From the NCBI GenBank assembly GCA_011321935.1, contig DROJ01000331.1, positions 1 to 47,435 on the forward strand: DNA of 47,435 nucleotides. Reading direction: 5' to 3'. Under the pieces are notes generated by a model. It was not told the origin of the DNA. It ran no database searches and was given only the letters and a program-made list of their open reading frames with translations. Source of the DNA: Bacteroidota bacterium. Its GTDB lineage: Bacteria > Bacteroidota > Bacteroidia > Chitinophagales > Saprospiraceae. The translations under genes were made by a program, and so were the position numbers. Below, piece by piece: positions 15,086 to 23,486 of the stretch; the first letter of the stretch is position 1; the number at the start of each line of letters is the position of its first letter.

Positions 15086-16753
15086 TCAAGTCATCTCGTC
15101 GCGGAGTTTGCGGCGCAATATTTTGCCCACATTGGACTTGGGCAGGTCTTTTCGGAACTCTACCAATTTTGGCACCTTATAGCCCGTCAGTTCAGTGCGG
15201 CAATGGTCAATGACTTCCTTTTCGGTGAGGGAAGGGTCTTTTTTTACGACATATACTTTTACCACTTCGCCTGATTTTTCATGCGGGACACCAACTGCTG
15301 CTGCTTCCAATACTTTTGGGTTTTTTACCAGCACTTCTTCTATTTCATTTGGAAAAACATTGAACCCAGAAACGAGGATCATGTCTTTTTTTCGGTCCAC
15401 TATTTTGAAATATCCATCTTCGTCCATCAGGCCGATGTCGCCCGTGCAGAGCCATCCGTCCACGATGGTTTTTGCAGTGGCTTCGGGTCGGTTGTAATAT
15501 CCTTTCATTACCTGTGGCCCCTTGATCTGTATTTCTCCTATTTCGCCTACCGGCAATGGTCGGAGCTTTTCGTCCACGATGCGCATGTCGGTAGAGGGGG
15601 CGGGCATGCCGATATAGCCCAATTTGCCCGAGCCGTCAACGGGGCTGATGGTGGCAACGGGAGAGGACTCCGTCATGCCATAGCCTTCGATGAGCGGCGT
15701 ACCCGTCACTTGCTGCCATTTTTCGGCCACTACTTTTTGCACTGCCATGCCACCTCCGATAGAAAATTTTAGGGAACTGAAATCAAGTTTTGCAAAGTCA
15801 GGGTGGTTGAGCAGGGCATTGAACAGGGTGTTCACCCCGGTCATATTAGTGATTTTATAATTTTTAAATTCTTTCATCACCGAGGGCAGGTCGCGCGGAT
15901 TGGTGACCAGCACATTGAGGGCACCGAGGCTGAAAAATGCGAGGCAGTTGACCGAGAAAGCAAAAATGTGGTAGAGCGGCAGCGGCGACAGTGAAATCTC
16001 GCCTCCGTCCACAAGTACATTTTTGGCGGCAGCCTGCACCTGCATCATATTGGCAACGAGGTTGCGGTTGGTGAGCATGGCCCCTTTCGAAACGCCCGTT
16101 GTGCCGCCCGTATATTGCAGCATGATGACATCTTGTGGGCCAGAGGAAAATTCTTTGACCGTAAATTTTTTGCCCTGCGATAGCGCTTCTTTAAAGGTCA
16201 CTGTGTTGGGCAGGTTGTACTTGGGCACCATGCCTTTTATTTTGCGCACCACAAAATTGGTCATCATGCCTTTGGCAAAGCCCAACATTTCGCCTATGCT
16301 CGTCACGATGATCGTTTTTATCTCCGTGTCGGCAATGATCTTTTGCAGGTTGGCAGCAAAATTATCGCAAATGAGGATGGCCTTTACCCCTGAATCGGTA
16401 AACTGGTGCTTCATCTCCCGTGGGGTATAAAGCGGATTGGTATTCACGACAAGCAGCCCTGCGCGCAGGCAGCCAAAAAGGGCAATCGGGTACTGCAAAA
16501 GGTTGGGCATCATCAGGGCGATCTTATCGCCTGGTTCTAGTCCTCTTGAATGTAGATAAGCCCCGAAATGCTGCGACATTTTATCAATCTGGCTGAAACT
16601 CAGTTCCTTTCCCATGCAGGAAAAAGCAGGTTTGTTACCGTATTTTTTGAAGGTGTGATCGAGCAGGTCCACCAATGTAGGAAAGGCATCCGGGTTGATG
16701 TTGGCGGGTACTCCTTCGGGGTAGTTCTTTAACCAAGGTCTTTGTTCTGTCAT
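15086..16753 (-). CDS. fadD: Long-chain fatty-acid--CoA ligase
   Basis: This AMP-forming acyl-CoA synthetase activates fatty acids with ATP and CoA for beta-oxidation or lipid synthesis. The 555 residues (start MTEQRPWLKNYPEGVP at 16753; the upstream extension to 16807 looks non-coding) contain the P-loop QYTGGTTGVSKGAMLTN, the A5 motif EGYGMTESSP, the A7/A8 region WLCTGDIGLMDEDGYFKIVDRKKD with the hinge aspartate, and the A10 lysine near the C-terminus (LPKSNVGKILRRKLRDEM). Length and motif order match FadD. It sits alone, between a terminator-like hairpin upstream and the promoter region of the next gene downstream. Confidence 0.92.
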   Translation of the reverse strand: MTEQRPWLKNYPEGVPANINPDAFPTLVDLLDHTFKKYGNKPAFSCMGKELSFSQIDKMSQHFGAYLHSRGLEPGDKIALMMPNLLQYPIALFGCLRAGLLVVNTNPLYTPREMKHQFTDSGVKAILICDNFAANLQKIIADTEIKTIIVTSIGEMLGFAKGMMTNFVVRKIKGMVPKYNLPNTVTFKEALSQGKKFTVKEFSSGPQDVIMLQYTGGTTGVSKGAMLTNRNLVANMMQVQAAAKNVLVDGGEISLSPLPLYHIFAFSVNCLAFFSLGALNVLVTNPRDLPSVMKEFKNYKITNMTGVNTLFNALLNHPDFAKLDFSSLKFSIGGGMAVQKVVAEKWQQVTGTPLIEGYGMTESSPVATISPVDGSGKLGYIGMPAPSTDMRIVDEKLRPLPVGEIGEIQIKGPQVMKGYYNRPEATAKTIVDGWLCTGDIGLMDEDGYFKIVDRKKDMILVSGFNVFPNEIEEVLVKNPKVLEAAAVGVPHEKSGEVVKVYVVKKDPSLTEKEVIDHCRTELTGYKVPKLVEFRKDLPKSNVGKILRRKLRDEMT

Positions 16754-16862
16754 GATTTTTTTATTTGCTTTTGGCGCTGCCGAACGGTTTGGGCAGTTGC
16801 TGCGCAAAGGCTTTTTTTCATAAAAAATTTTATGGGCTAAAAATAGGAAAAAGGGCTTGCCT

Positions 16863-16897
16863 ATAAAAAAATATCGCTTCCGCTATATCTTTTTTTC
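16863..16897. terminator. Probable terminator of the lpd-DUF1456 unit
   Basis: A small stem (ATAT-GC / GC-ATAT, loop TTCC on the plus strand) is flanked by A-runs and T-runs on both sides. It lies 100 bases after the DUF1456 stop. The rest of the 16754-16994 gap shows nothing clear. Confidence 0.5.
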
Positions 16898-16994
16898 CAA
16901 GATCGCAAAACGGAGCTGCTATGGGGTTTTGATGAAAATAATAGAATGGGGAGTCATTATTTCACCGTTCCTAAGATGGGTCAGCCATCTATAC

Positions 16995-17462
16995 TCAACT
17001 ATCCGAGCCACGGTATTTTAATTGGAGCCCATATATAAAATTGCGCAGGTACTGGTCGTGGCAGACGCGGTATTGGCGCTGGGTCGGCTTGCGGAAAAAC
17101 GCATTTATTTCGTGTTTGCTGACAGATAAACCTGTCAGTTTTAAAATTTCCACAATTTCATCATCTTTCAAATTGAGGGTTATTTTTAGTTTCCTGAAAA
17201 TAATATTGTTGTTCAAACTTTTCTCTGGCTTGGGCTGGTCGTCTTTGCTCCTGCCCCGTTCATGGGCAATCATCCCGTTCAGGAAAATGGCCAGTTGTTT
17301 ATCGTAAAGTGGCTTGAATGCAGGGTCGTCTTCCTGTTTCAGCCAATCACTGACCTCTGCCCTCGTTGCGGGGTAGCCACCGAGTTCAAATAGTTCCATC
17401 ATATTCGAATCGCTTAGCTCAAAGGTATAGCGGAGGCGGCGTATGATGTCGTTGTTTTTCAT
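16995..17462 (-). CDS. DUF1456 family protein (YehS-like)
   Basis: The 155 residues consist of two homologous halves: NNDIIRRLRYTFELSDSNMM (about 2-70) and NNIIFRKLKITLNLKDDEIV (about 84-150). Each ends with a conserved fxxFLNGxI or rNFIYGL segment. This is the DUF1456 layout, known in E. coli as YehS and without an established function; it is probably cytoplasmic and helical. The start lies only 15 bases from the lpd stop, so the two are almost certainly one transcript, although no functional link with lipoamide chemistry is known. Confidence 0.85.
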   Translation of the reverse strand: MKNNDIIRRLRYTFELSDSNMMELFELGGYPATRAEVSDWLKQEDDPAFKPLYDKQLAIFLNGMIAHERGRSKDDQPKPEKSLNNNIIFRKLKITLNLKDDEIVEILKLTGLSVSKHEINAFFRKPTQRQYRVCHDQYLRNFIYGLQLKYRGSDS

Positions 17463-17477
17463 AAAAAGTCCATTATT

Positions 17478-18881
17478 TTAAATATGTAATGCCCTCCCCT
17501 CTGTAGCCGCCAAAGCTGCTTCTTTCATGGCTTCCGCAAAGGTCGGGTGTGCGTGGCTCATCCGCGAGCAGTCCTCTGCCGAGGCTCGGAATTCCATCAA
17601 AGCAACTGCCTCCGCAATCATATCAGCGGCGCGGGCGGCGACCATATGCACGCCGAGTATTTCATCTGTTTCTTTGTGGGCGAGTATTTTTACCATGCCT
17701 TCTGTATCGGTGCTGGCGCGGGCGCGCCCGAGGGCTTTCATCGGAAATTTGCCTGATTTATAGGGAATGCCCGCTTCTTTCAGTTGCTCCTCTGTTTTGC
17801 CGACAGCGGCCACTTCCGGCCAAGTATAGACTACGCCGGGGATGAGGTTGTAGTCAACATGCGGTTTTTGCCCGGCCATTGTTTCGGCCACAAAAACGCC
17901 CTCCTCGCTGGCCTTGTGCGCGAGCATCACCCCTTTCACCACATCGCCGATGGCATAGATGCCGGGCACTTTGGTCTGCAGGTGGGCATCCGTTTCGATG
18001 CGCCCGCGGTCGTCGGTTTTCAGGCCAATATTTTCCAAACCGAGCTTATCGGTATAAGGCCGTCGGCCAATGGCCACGAGGCAGTAGTCGGCTTTCAGTT
18101 CAAAAGTATCTTCGCTGTCGCGTTTTTGCACCCCGACGGTGACGCTGCGGCCGGTCGCTTTTACAGTGGTCACTTTGTGTTTTAGGTGAAATTTGATGCC
18201 CAGTTTTTTCAGCGAGCGCTGCAGTTCCTTGCTGCAATCTTTGTCCATTCCGGCGATGATGCGGTCGAGGTATTCCACCACTGTTACCTCCGTTCCGAGG
18301 CGGGCATACACTGACCCGAGTTCCAAACCGATCACCCCGCCGCCGATGACGACCATGCGTTTGGGCACTTTGCTGATGTTGAGTGCTTCGGTGGAGGTGA
18401 TGACCCTTTTTTTATCATAATTAAAAGCAGCGGGCATGGTCGGCTTGCTGCCCGTGGCAATGATGACCTTCTCGGTTTCGATTTCTTCTTTGCTCCCATC
18501 GTCTTTTACGACGCTGATTTTATGGGCAGAAATAAAAGAGCCGTGGCCATGAAACACATCAACTTTATTTTTTTTCATCAAAAAATCAATGCCTTTGGTG
18601 GTCTGTTCAACCACCTCGTTTTTCCGCTTTATCATTTGCGGCATGTTTACTTTGAGATTGCTCAGGCCGATGCCGTGCAGCTCGAATTTTTTGTGTGCAT
18701 TGTGATAATGTTCGGAAGAATCGAGCAGGGCTTTGGAAGGGATGCAGCCCACGTTGAGGCAGGTGCCTCCGAGTGTCGGGTAACGTTCGATGATGGCCGT
18801 TTTCATGCCCAATTGCGCACAGCGGATGGCCGCAACATATCCCCCAGGGCCAGATCCGATGATGGTAACGTCGTATTTCAT
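17478..18881 (-). CDS. lpdA: Dihydrolipoyl dehydrogenase (E3)
   Basis: This FAD enzyme reoxidises dihydrolipoamide with NAD+ for 2-oxoacid dehydrogenase and glycine cleavage complexes. All parts are present in 467 residues: FAD-binding GSGPGGYVAA, redox disulfide C41/C46 in GGTCLNVGCIPSKALL, NAD site GGGVIGLELGSVYARLG, second FAD contact IYAIGDVV, and the catalytic pair H445/E450 in HAHPTFAE. The nearest E2 gene is at 10899-12257. Its ATG is followed upstream by an AATGGTT-type palindrome that separates it from ricT. Confidence 0.97.
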   Translation of the reverse strand: MKYDVTIIGSGPGGYVAAIRCAQLGMKTAIIERYPTLGGTCLNVGCIPSKALLDSSEHYHNAHKKFELHGIGLSNLKVNMPQMIKRKNEVVEQTTKGIDFLMKKNKVDVFHGHGSFISAHKISVVKDDGSKEEIETEKVIIATGSKPTMPAAFNYDKKRVITSTEALNISKVPKRMVVIGGGVIGLELGSVYARLGTEVTVVEYLDRIIAGMDKDCSKELQRSLKKLGIKFHLKHKVTTVKATGRSVTVGVQKRDSEDTFELKADYCLVAIGRRPYTDKLGLENIGLKTDDRGRIETDAHLQTKVPGIYAIGDVVKGVMLAHKASEEGVFVAETMAGQKPHVDYNLIPGVVYTWPEVAAVGKTEEQLKEAGIPYKSGKFPMKALGRARASTDTEGMVKILAHKETDEILGVHMVAARAADMIAEAVALMEFRASAEDCSRMSHAHPTFAEAMKEAALAATEGRALHI

Positions 18882-18885
18882 AAAA

Positions 18886-18998
18886 AAATGGTTGAATGGT
18901 TTAATGGCTGAATGGTTTAATGGTTTTTTCCGAACGAGGCGTACTTGTCATGCGGGAAAAACCATTTAACCATTCAGCCATTCAGCCATTTTATCCCT
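18886..18998. repeat. AATGGTT-word palindrome between ricT and lpdA
   Basis: The left arm is made of AATGGTTGAATGGTTTAATGG words, the right arm of the complementary CCATTYARCCATTCAGCC words, closing with TTTTTTCCG / CGGGAAAAA around a roughly 22-base loop. The pairing is about 35-40 bp with several mismatches. The same words build the much larger palindrome at 22471-22671. Confidence 0.75.
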
Positions 18999-20343
18999 TA
19001 CCTTTTGGTGTGTTTTTATTGTTTCGGCGGTTGCTGCTGCCTCGCCCGCGGCCCCTGCTGTTCCTCCCTCTTGATTTGTTTTCGCCTCCTTTTCCTTCGC
19101 CTCCTTTATTAGAACCGGATCGGTTTCGGTTGTCATTTCTTCCCCTTGAGCGTGGTGGCCTGTTGGATTGTTTGTCACCTTCTTTTTTCCGTTGGTTGCC
19201 GCCCCGGCCTCTCCCCCTGCCGCCCGGCCTTCTCTTTTTACGGCGCTCTTCTGCCGGCAATTCAATGAAGCCGGTCACGTCGTCAGAGAATTGAACTTCC
19301 TCTTCTTCTACTTCTGGCATTACCATGAGGTCGCCGAGCGCAGTCGGGAATTCGTTCCTTTTGTTCATCAGTCTCACCTCTTTTACCTGTTCCAGATCGA
19401 GGGGGTACATGCGGCCCCGGCCTCCGTCTTTTTGGTAGGCGTAATACATGATGCCTTTAAAAATATCTGTTTTGACCAAAGTGGCAATACCCGCTTCTGT
19501 TTTTAGTTTATCTGCATTTTTAGGAAAATTGGAAAGTGCCTCCATGTAAGTATCCAACTCATAATTGAGGCAGCACTTGAGACGTCCGCATTGGCCAGAA
19601 AGTTTCGCTTGATTGATGGCGAGGTTCTGGTAGCGGGCCGCAGCGGTCGAAACCGTTTTATAAGAAGTGAGCCAAGTGGAGCAGCAAAGTTCCCGTCCGC
19701 AAGGGCCAAGTCCACCGATGCGGGCGCTTTCCTGACGGGCGCCGATCTGCCGCATTTCTATTTTTACTTTAAACTCTTTTGCGAAGGTGCGGATCAGTTC
19801 GCGGAAGTCCACCCGGCCTTCGGCGGTATAATAAAAGGTGGCTTTGCGGCCATCGCCCTGGTATTCCACGTCGCCGATTTTCATTTTGAGGTCGAGGGTA
19901 CGGGCGATGGCCCTTGCCCGGATCATGGTCGGCATCTCCTTCTCTTTCACCTCTCTGAGTTTTTCCAGATCCCGCTCATTCGCTACTCTTATTATTTTTG
20001 GAAAATAACCGTCCACGTCCGCCTTCTTTTTGCGCATTTGCAAACGCACGAGTTCGCCCGAAAGAGTGATCCGGCCAATGTCCGAACCTGCCTGCGAATC
20101 CACGACGACCATATCGCCGGTAATGGCGCGGGTATATGGCTGGTTATAATAAAAGCCTTTGCGCGAGCCGTTTTTAAAACTCACTTCCACTACGTGGAAA
20201 GGTTCTACATCTTCAATGTCCATGGCGGCGAGCCAATCAAAAGTATTGCGGCGGTTGCACCCGCCCGTGCTGCAATTTCCATTGCTGCGGCAGCCGAGGG
20301 GCTGCCCGTCTTTTAGGTTAACAGAACATCCTGCACAAGCCAT
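18991..20343 (-). CDS. ricT: RicT/PSP1-domain protein (YaaT-like) with RG-rich tail
   Basis: RicT (YaaT) belongs to the Ric complex that directs RNase Y and influences phosphorelay signalling in Bacillus. Start 20343 is chosen because MACAGCSVNLKDGQPLGC begins the conserved part; upstream codons fall in repeat sequence. The PSP1 core (about 55-300) includes GLGPCGRELCCSTWL and QCGRLKCCLNYE, whose cysteines (with the N-terminal CGC and CNRR set) are iron-sulfur ligand candidates. From about residue 360 comes a disordered Arg/Gly/Asn/Lys tail with RGRGRGG and RGRGRGSSNRR, an RNA-binding-like extension. It follows holB, as yaaT follows holB in Firmicutes. Confidence 0.9.
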   Translation of the reverse strand: MACAGCSVNLKDGQPLGCRSNGNCSTGGCNRRNTFDWLAAMDIEDVEPFHVVEVSFKNGSRKGFYYNQPYTRAITGDMVVVDSQAGSDIGRITLSGELVRLQMRKKKADVDGYFPKIIRVANERDLEKLREVKEKEMPTMIRARAIARTLDLKMKIGDVEYQGDGRKATFYYTAEGRVDFRELIRTFAKEFKVKIEMRQIGARQESARIGGLGPCGRELCCSTWLTSYKTVSTAAARYQNLAINQAKLSGQCGRLKCCLNYELDTYMEALSNFPKNADKLKTEAGIATLVKTDIFKGIMYYAYQKDGGRGRMYPLDLEQVKEVRLMNKRNEFPTALGDLMVMPEVEEEEVQFSDDVTGFIELPAEERRKKRRPGGRGRGRGGNQRKKEGDKQSNRPPRSRGRNDNRNRSGSNKGGEGKGGENKSRGRNSRGRGRGSSNRRNNKNTPKGKG

Positions 20344-20345
20344 AT

Positions 20346-20429
20346 TTGTATGGTTGACGATAAACGGTAAACGGTTGACGGTTGACGAGGCACGGTACTC
20401 CCGTCCACCGTCGGCCGTCCACCGTTTAC
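20346..20429. repeat. Degenerate palindrome between holB and ricT
   Basis: The left arm ACGGTAAACGGTTGACGGTTG and the right arm, whose complement reads GCGGTAAACGGTGGACGG, pair over about 18-25 bp around a GC-rich centre. The right arm contains the CCGTCCA word also found at 6297. Confidence 0.65.
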
Positions 20430-21553
20430 CGCCGTAATATCTTATTAAGCTTAATGGAAGCATCCAGAAAAAGTATTTTCTGGTTGGCGTTCCTTTCAAT
20501 TGAAAAGGCGCAGTCGTCGAACAATTCAACGATGTGCCCGATTTGGTCAAAACCGATGACCTTCGTCAGGTTTTGGGCGGTGGTGCGTTCTTTTGGCAGC
20601 AAGCGGATATTGTCGCTGTCGGCACCGGCCATTTTTAGGGTCATGTATCCGCGCATAAAATGCAGGCCGTACCGGAGAAACTGTTTTTGGTTTTCCCTTC
20701 CCAGCTTTGCAAATGTTTCCACCCAGTTGACAAGTTCCACGCCGTTGCCGATGTAGCATTTCCTCATCCAATCGAGGAACATGGTGGAGTTGTCGCTTTG
20801 TGGCTGGTCGGCTATGCTCAATGCCTCGTTGAAGTTGCCGCCTGCCAATTGGGCAATGGGGCGGGCTTGTTCGAGGGTCATGTTTTTCGATTTCATCAAT
20901 GCTTGCTCCACCTCTTCGTCGCTCAGTGCGGGTACTTTTACCAATTGGCAGCGCGAGAGGATGGTATTCAAAATCAGTTCTTGGTTTTGTGCCACAAAGA
21001 GCAGCAGGGTATTGTCCGGCGGCTCTTCGATGAGTTTCAGCAGTCGGTTGCCCTCTTTGCCGAGGTACTCCGGCAGCCATATCAACATGATTTTATAGCG
21101 GCCTTCAAAAATTTTCAGGCTCAGTTTTTTGATGATCTTAGAGCAGGCCTCTTTGTTGATATTGCCCTGCTTGTTTTCTGCCCCTATTTTTTGCAGCCAT
21201 TGGTTGGCGTCGAGGTAGGGGGTTTCCTGCATGGCCTTTCTCCATGCTTCGAGGTGTTGGTCGCTCGTTACATTGGTGCCCACTGTCGGGAAAGTAAAAT
21301 GCAGGTCGGGGTGTACCAATTTTGAAGTTTTCAGGCAGCTCCGGCAACTGCCGCAGGCATCTCCACCTGTCCTGTTTTCACAAAGGGCATATTGCGCAAA
21401 GGCCAATGCCAAAGGCAAACCACCACTGCCCGGCATGCTCAAAAGCATGAGCGCATGAGGGATGCGGTCGTTGTCTGCCATCCGTCGCAAAAGGGATTTG
21501 GCAGTCGCTTGGCCGATGACTTCTTTGAATTGCAAATTGTTGCTGTTGGCCAT
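20426..21553 (-). CDS. holB: DNA polymerase III subunit delta'
   Basis: Delta' is part of the clamp loader that places the beta sliding clamp on primed DNA. The 375 residues have the AAA+ clamp-loader fold with the expected degenerate P-loop (LLSMPGSGGLPLALAFAQYA, lacking the GKT of active subunits). A zinc finger follows (CENRTGGDACGSCRSCLK), then the Walker B-like LIWLPEYLGKEGNRLLKLIE, the sensor-1 area DNTLLLFVAQNQE and the arginine-finger SRC motif (ILSRCQLVKV). It is somewhat longer than E. coli HolB. It is the first gene of a minus-strand pair with ricT; a small hairpin lies just upstream. Confidence 0.92.
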   Translation of the reverse strand: MANSNNLQFKEVIGQATAKSLLRRMADNDRIPHALMLLSMPGSGGLPLALAFAQYALCENRTGGDACGSCRSCLKTSKLVHPDLHFTFPTVGTNVTSDQHLEAWRKAMQETPYLDANQWLQKIGAENKQGNINKEACSKIIKKLSLKIFEGRYKIMLIWLPEYLGKEGNRLLKLIEEPPDNTLLLFVAQNQELILNTILSRCQLVKVPALSDEEVEQALMKSKNMTLEQARPIAQLAGGNFNEALSIADQPQSDNSTMFLDWMRKCYIGNGVELVNWVETFAKLGRENQKQFLRYGLHFMRGYMTLKMAGADSDNIRLLPKERTTAQNLTKVIGFDQIGHIVELFDDCAFSIERNANQKILFLDASIKLNKILRR

Positions 21554-22244
21554 TTGCTATTGGCTGGCTGAAGTCCACGTTTACTAAAACTTTCAAAGTT
21601 TAGTAAACGTAAGGCCGATGGCCAAAAACAAAAAAAGCTGTTAAATCAAAAATGAAAGAAGAAGGAAGGAACGGGCAGACTGCCCATTTTTATTGAAGAG
21701 TTATATCCGGTCATCCAATTCCCTGATTTTAGGTTTTTGGACAACCATTGATAAACCGGATAGGTATTTATGTCTCCCGGTATTTGACCGGGGCTGCGGC
21801 AAAGGGAATCAAACCCCGCTCCGCTATTCAATCTTGACCCTTGTTTTTCCCTTTTTAAAATAGGGATTGGAAGGGAAGCTGATAATGACTTTTATCCTCA
21901 ATCCCGATGAAATATCGGGAATTGTTTAACTCTTGCAACTGCTGATCTTTGTCCCATTTCGAAAAATACCGAATCTGGAACTCCTCCTCATTCTTCTTTG
22001 AACAATGTCCGTTTTTCATTTTATGAAAAATTTGAACACGTAAAGTTAGGCAAGACGGAGTGATAAAGTAAAAAGTAAAAAATAAAAATTGGGGGCAATG
22101 TTTCTGCTGTGGTTTTTCGAGGGTAATTCATAACCGTTCGGCATAAGCACTTGCACGGGGTTTATGTTGAGCGGTTACGTTAATGGATTAGTGACCCTTG
22201 TCCCATGATTAGGGCTATTTTTAAAATTTCAAAAAGAATACGAC
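21554..22244. other. 691-bp gap without a supported gene; two hairpins
   Basis: Only short ORFs exist here and none shows coding character. Structures seen are: a hairpin at 21577-21610 (ACGTTTACTAAA / TTTAGTAAACGT); a small CCCGAT-AAAT-ATCGGG stem near 21904; and an imperfect 50-base inverted repeat at 22129-22179 (CATAACCGTTC / GAGCGGTTACG with an inner CATAA / TTATG pair around GCACTTGCACGGGG). The last resembles neither a terminator nor the local word repeats and could be the remnant of a mobile element. AT-rich stretches near 22070 may hold the promoter of the next gene. Confidence 0.5.
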
Positions 22245-22481
22245 ATGAAAGCATCAGTTGAAATAAGCATGTACCCGCTGCGCGCCGATTACGGCACGCC
22301 CATTTTAAAATTCATTTCCCGCCTTCGGCAAAATGAAAAGCTGGAAGTAAAATCCAATGATATGAGTACCCAAATTTTTGGCGAGTACGACCTGCTCATG
22401 GCCACCTTGGCCAAAGAAATGAAGCGGTCGTTCCAGAAAGAAGAAGCCGTAGTAATGGTGATGAAAATTTTAAATGGTTAA
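22245..22481 (+). CDS. Thiamine-binding-like protein (MTH1187/YkoF-type fold)
   Basis: The 78 residues read as one ferredoxin-like PF01910-type domain: KASVEISMYPLRADYGTPIL, then FISRLRQNEKLEVKSNDMST, QIFGEYDLLMATLAKEMKR and EEAVVMVMKIL. Such domains bind thiamine or hydroxymethylpyrimidine and often form tetramers; the precise ligand here is inference. The last codons (Asn-Gly-stop, AATGGTTAA) are already part of the AATGGTT repeat that follows, so the repeat supplies the C-terminus and stop. Confidence 0.7.
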   Translation: MKASVEISMYPLRADYGTPILKFISRLRQNEKLEVKSNDMSTQIFGEYDLLMATLAKEMKRSFQKEEAVVMVMKILNG

Positions 22482-22671
22482 ATGGTTAAATGGTTAAATG
22501 GTTAAATGGTTGAATGGCTGAATGGCTGAATGGTTAAATGGTTAAAATCGTTAGTGCCTGCTCCAAAAATTTGAGGACATTTAATTTTTGGAGCAGGCAC
22601 TAACGATTTTAGCCATTCAACCATTCAGCCATTCAAACCATTTAACCATTCAACCATTCAACCATTCAAAG
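22471..22671. repeat. 200-bp AATGGTT-word palindrome with 28-bp perfect core
   Basis: The core arms (22544-22571 and 22583-22610, AAAATCGTTAGTGCCTGCTC onward) are perfect, with an 11-base loop. Outside them the left side is about ten AATGGTTA / AATGGCTG words and the right side the complementary CCATTTAA / CCATTCAG words. The element begins in the stop of the thiamine-binding-like gene and ends in the stop of the LytTR regulator (TCA at 22666), so both convergent genes terminate inside it. Confidence 0.9.
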
Positions 22672-23409
22672 CTCCCTCCTCCACAACTTCCCTTTTATCA
22701 GGCGGTTGTAAATGGTTTCTTGCAGGCTGCGGCTGACGGGTATTTTTTTGTCTTGGATCACGAGTTTGTGGTTTTCCATGAGTTCCACTTTGTCGAGGGA
22801 GACGAGGAAGGAGCGGTGTACGCGCAGGAAATTTTCGGGCGGCAGTTCCTTTTCCAATTGCTTCAGCGAAATGAGGATGAGGTATCTTTTCTGTTTGGTA
22901 TAAATAAAAACATAATCCTTCTCCGACTCAAAATACAGCACGTCGTCCAATTTTATTTTAATAAAACGGCCATCGCTTTTGATGAAAAAGTGGTCTTGCT
23001 CTTTGACCACCGGCGCATCGCTTTCCTGTTTGTTTATCAGTTCAAAATGGGTCAGTGCCTTGTTTGCCGATTTTAGGAAACGCTGGAAAGAGATGGGTTT
23101 AACGAGGTAGTCGAGGGCATTGAGTTCGAAGCCATCAATGGCATATTCTCGGTAGGCGGTAGTAAAAATGACGGCAGGCGGGTTTTCCAGAGAACGCACA
23201 AAATCGGTGCCGGTGAGGTCGGGCATTTGGATGTCGAGGAAGAGCAGGTCAACGGGCTGCTGCCGCAAAAAGTCATTGGCTTCGAGGGCCGATTTGCAAG
23301 TGCCCGCAAGCGAGAGGAAAGAAGTCTGCTCGACGTACCCTGCTATGCCTTTTCTGGCAACGGGCTCATCGTCAATGACGAGACAAGAGATGGTTGGACT
23401 GGTATTCAT
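22666..23409 (-). CDS. LytTR-family response regulator
   Basis: The 247 residues carry an N-terminal receiver domain (about 6-125: acidic pair in LVIDDEPVARKG, phosphoacceptor aspartate in LLFLDIQMPDLTG, switch Thr in FTTAYREY, Lys in DYLVKPISFQ). A C-terminal LytTR DNA-binding domain follows (about 140-245: FFIKSDGRFIKIKLDDVLYF, FLRVHRSFLVSLDKVE). It is controlled by the LytS-type kinase immediately upstream; the two genes are separated by 75 bases filled with a tandem repeat. Targets are unknown. Confidence 0.95.
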   Translation of the reverse strand: MNTSPTISCLVIDDEPVARKGIAGYVEQTSFLSLAGTCKSALEANDFLRQQPVDLLFLDIQMPDLTGTDFVRSLENPPAVIFTTAYREYAIDGFELNALDYLVKPISFQRFLKSANKALTHFELINKQESDAPVVKEQDHFFIKSDGRFIKIKLDDVLYFESEKDYVFIYTKQKRYLILISLKQLEKELPPENFLRVHRSFLVSLDKVELMENHKLVIQDKKIPVSRSLQETIYNRLIKGKLWRREL

Positions 23410-23426
23410 TTTTTAAAGGTTTGACA

Positions 23427-23486
23427 ACTAATCACTGCTCCACTAATCACTGTTCTACTAATCACTGCTCCACTAATCACTAAATC
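23427..23486. repeat. Four tandem copies of a 15-bp word between kinase and regulator genes
   Basis: ACTAATCACTGCTCC and variants start at 23427, 23442, 23457 and 23472; the last copy differs in its final bases and runs into the kinase stop codon. The word is related to the right end of the dispersed element at 26762 and 33952. Confidence 0.85.

Noticed and set aside
21646-21831. 61-codon minus-strand frame in the holB upstream gap
   Set aside because: No domain, no promoter, and composition like the surrounding non-coding DNA.
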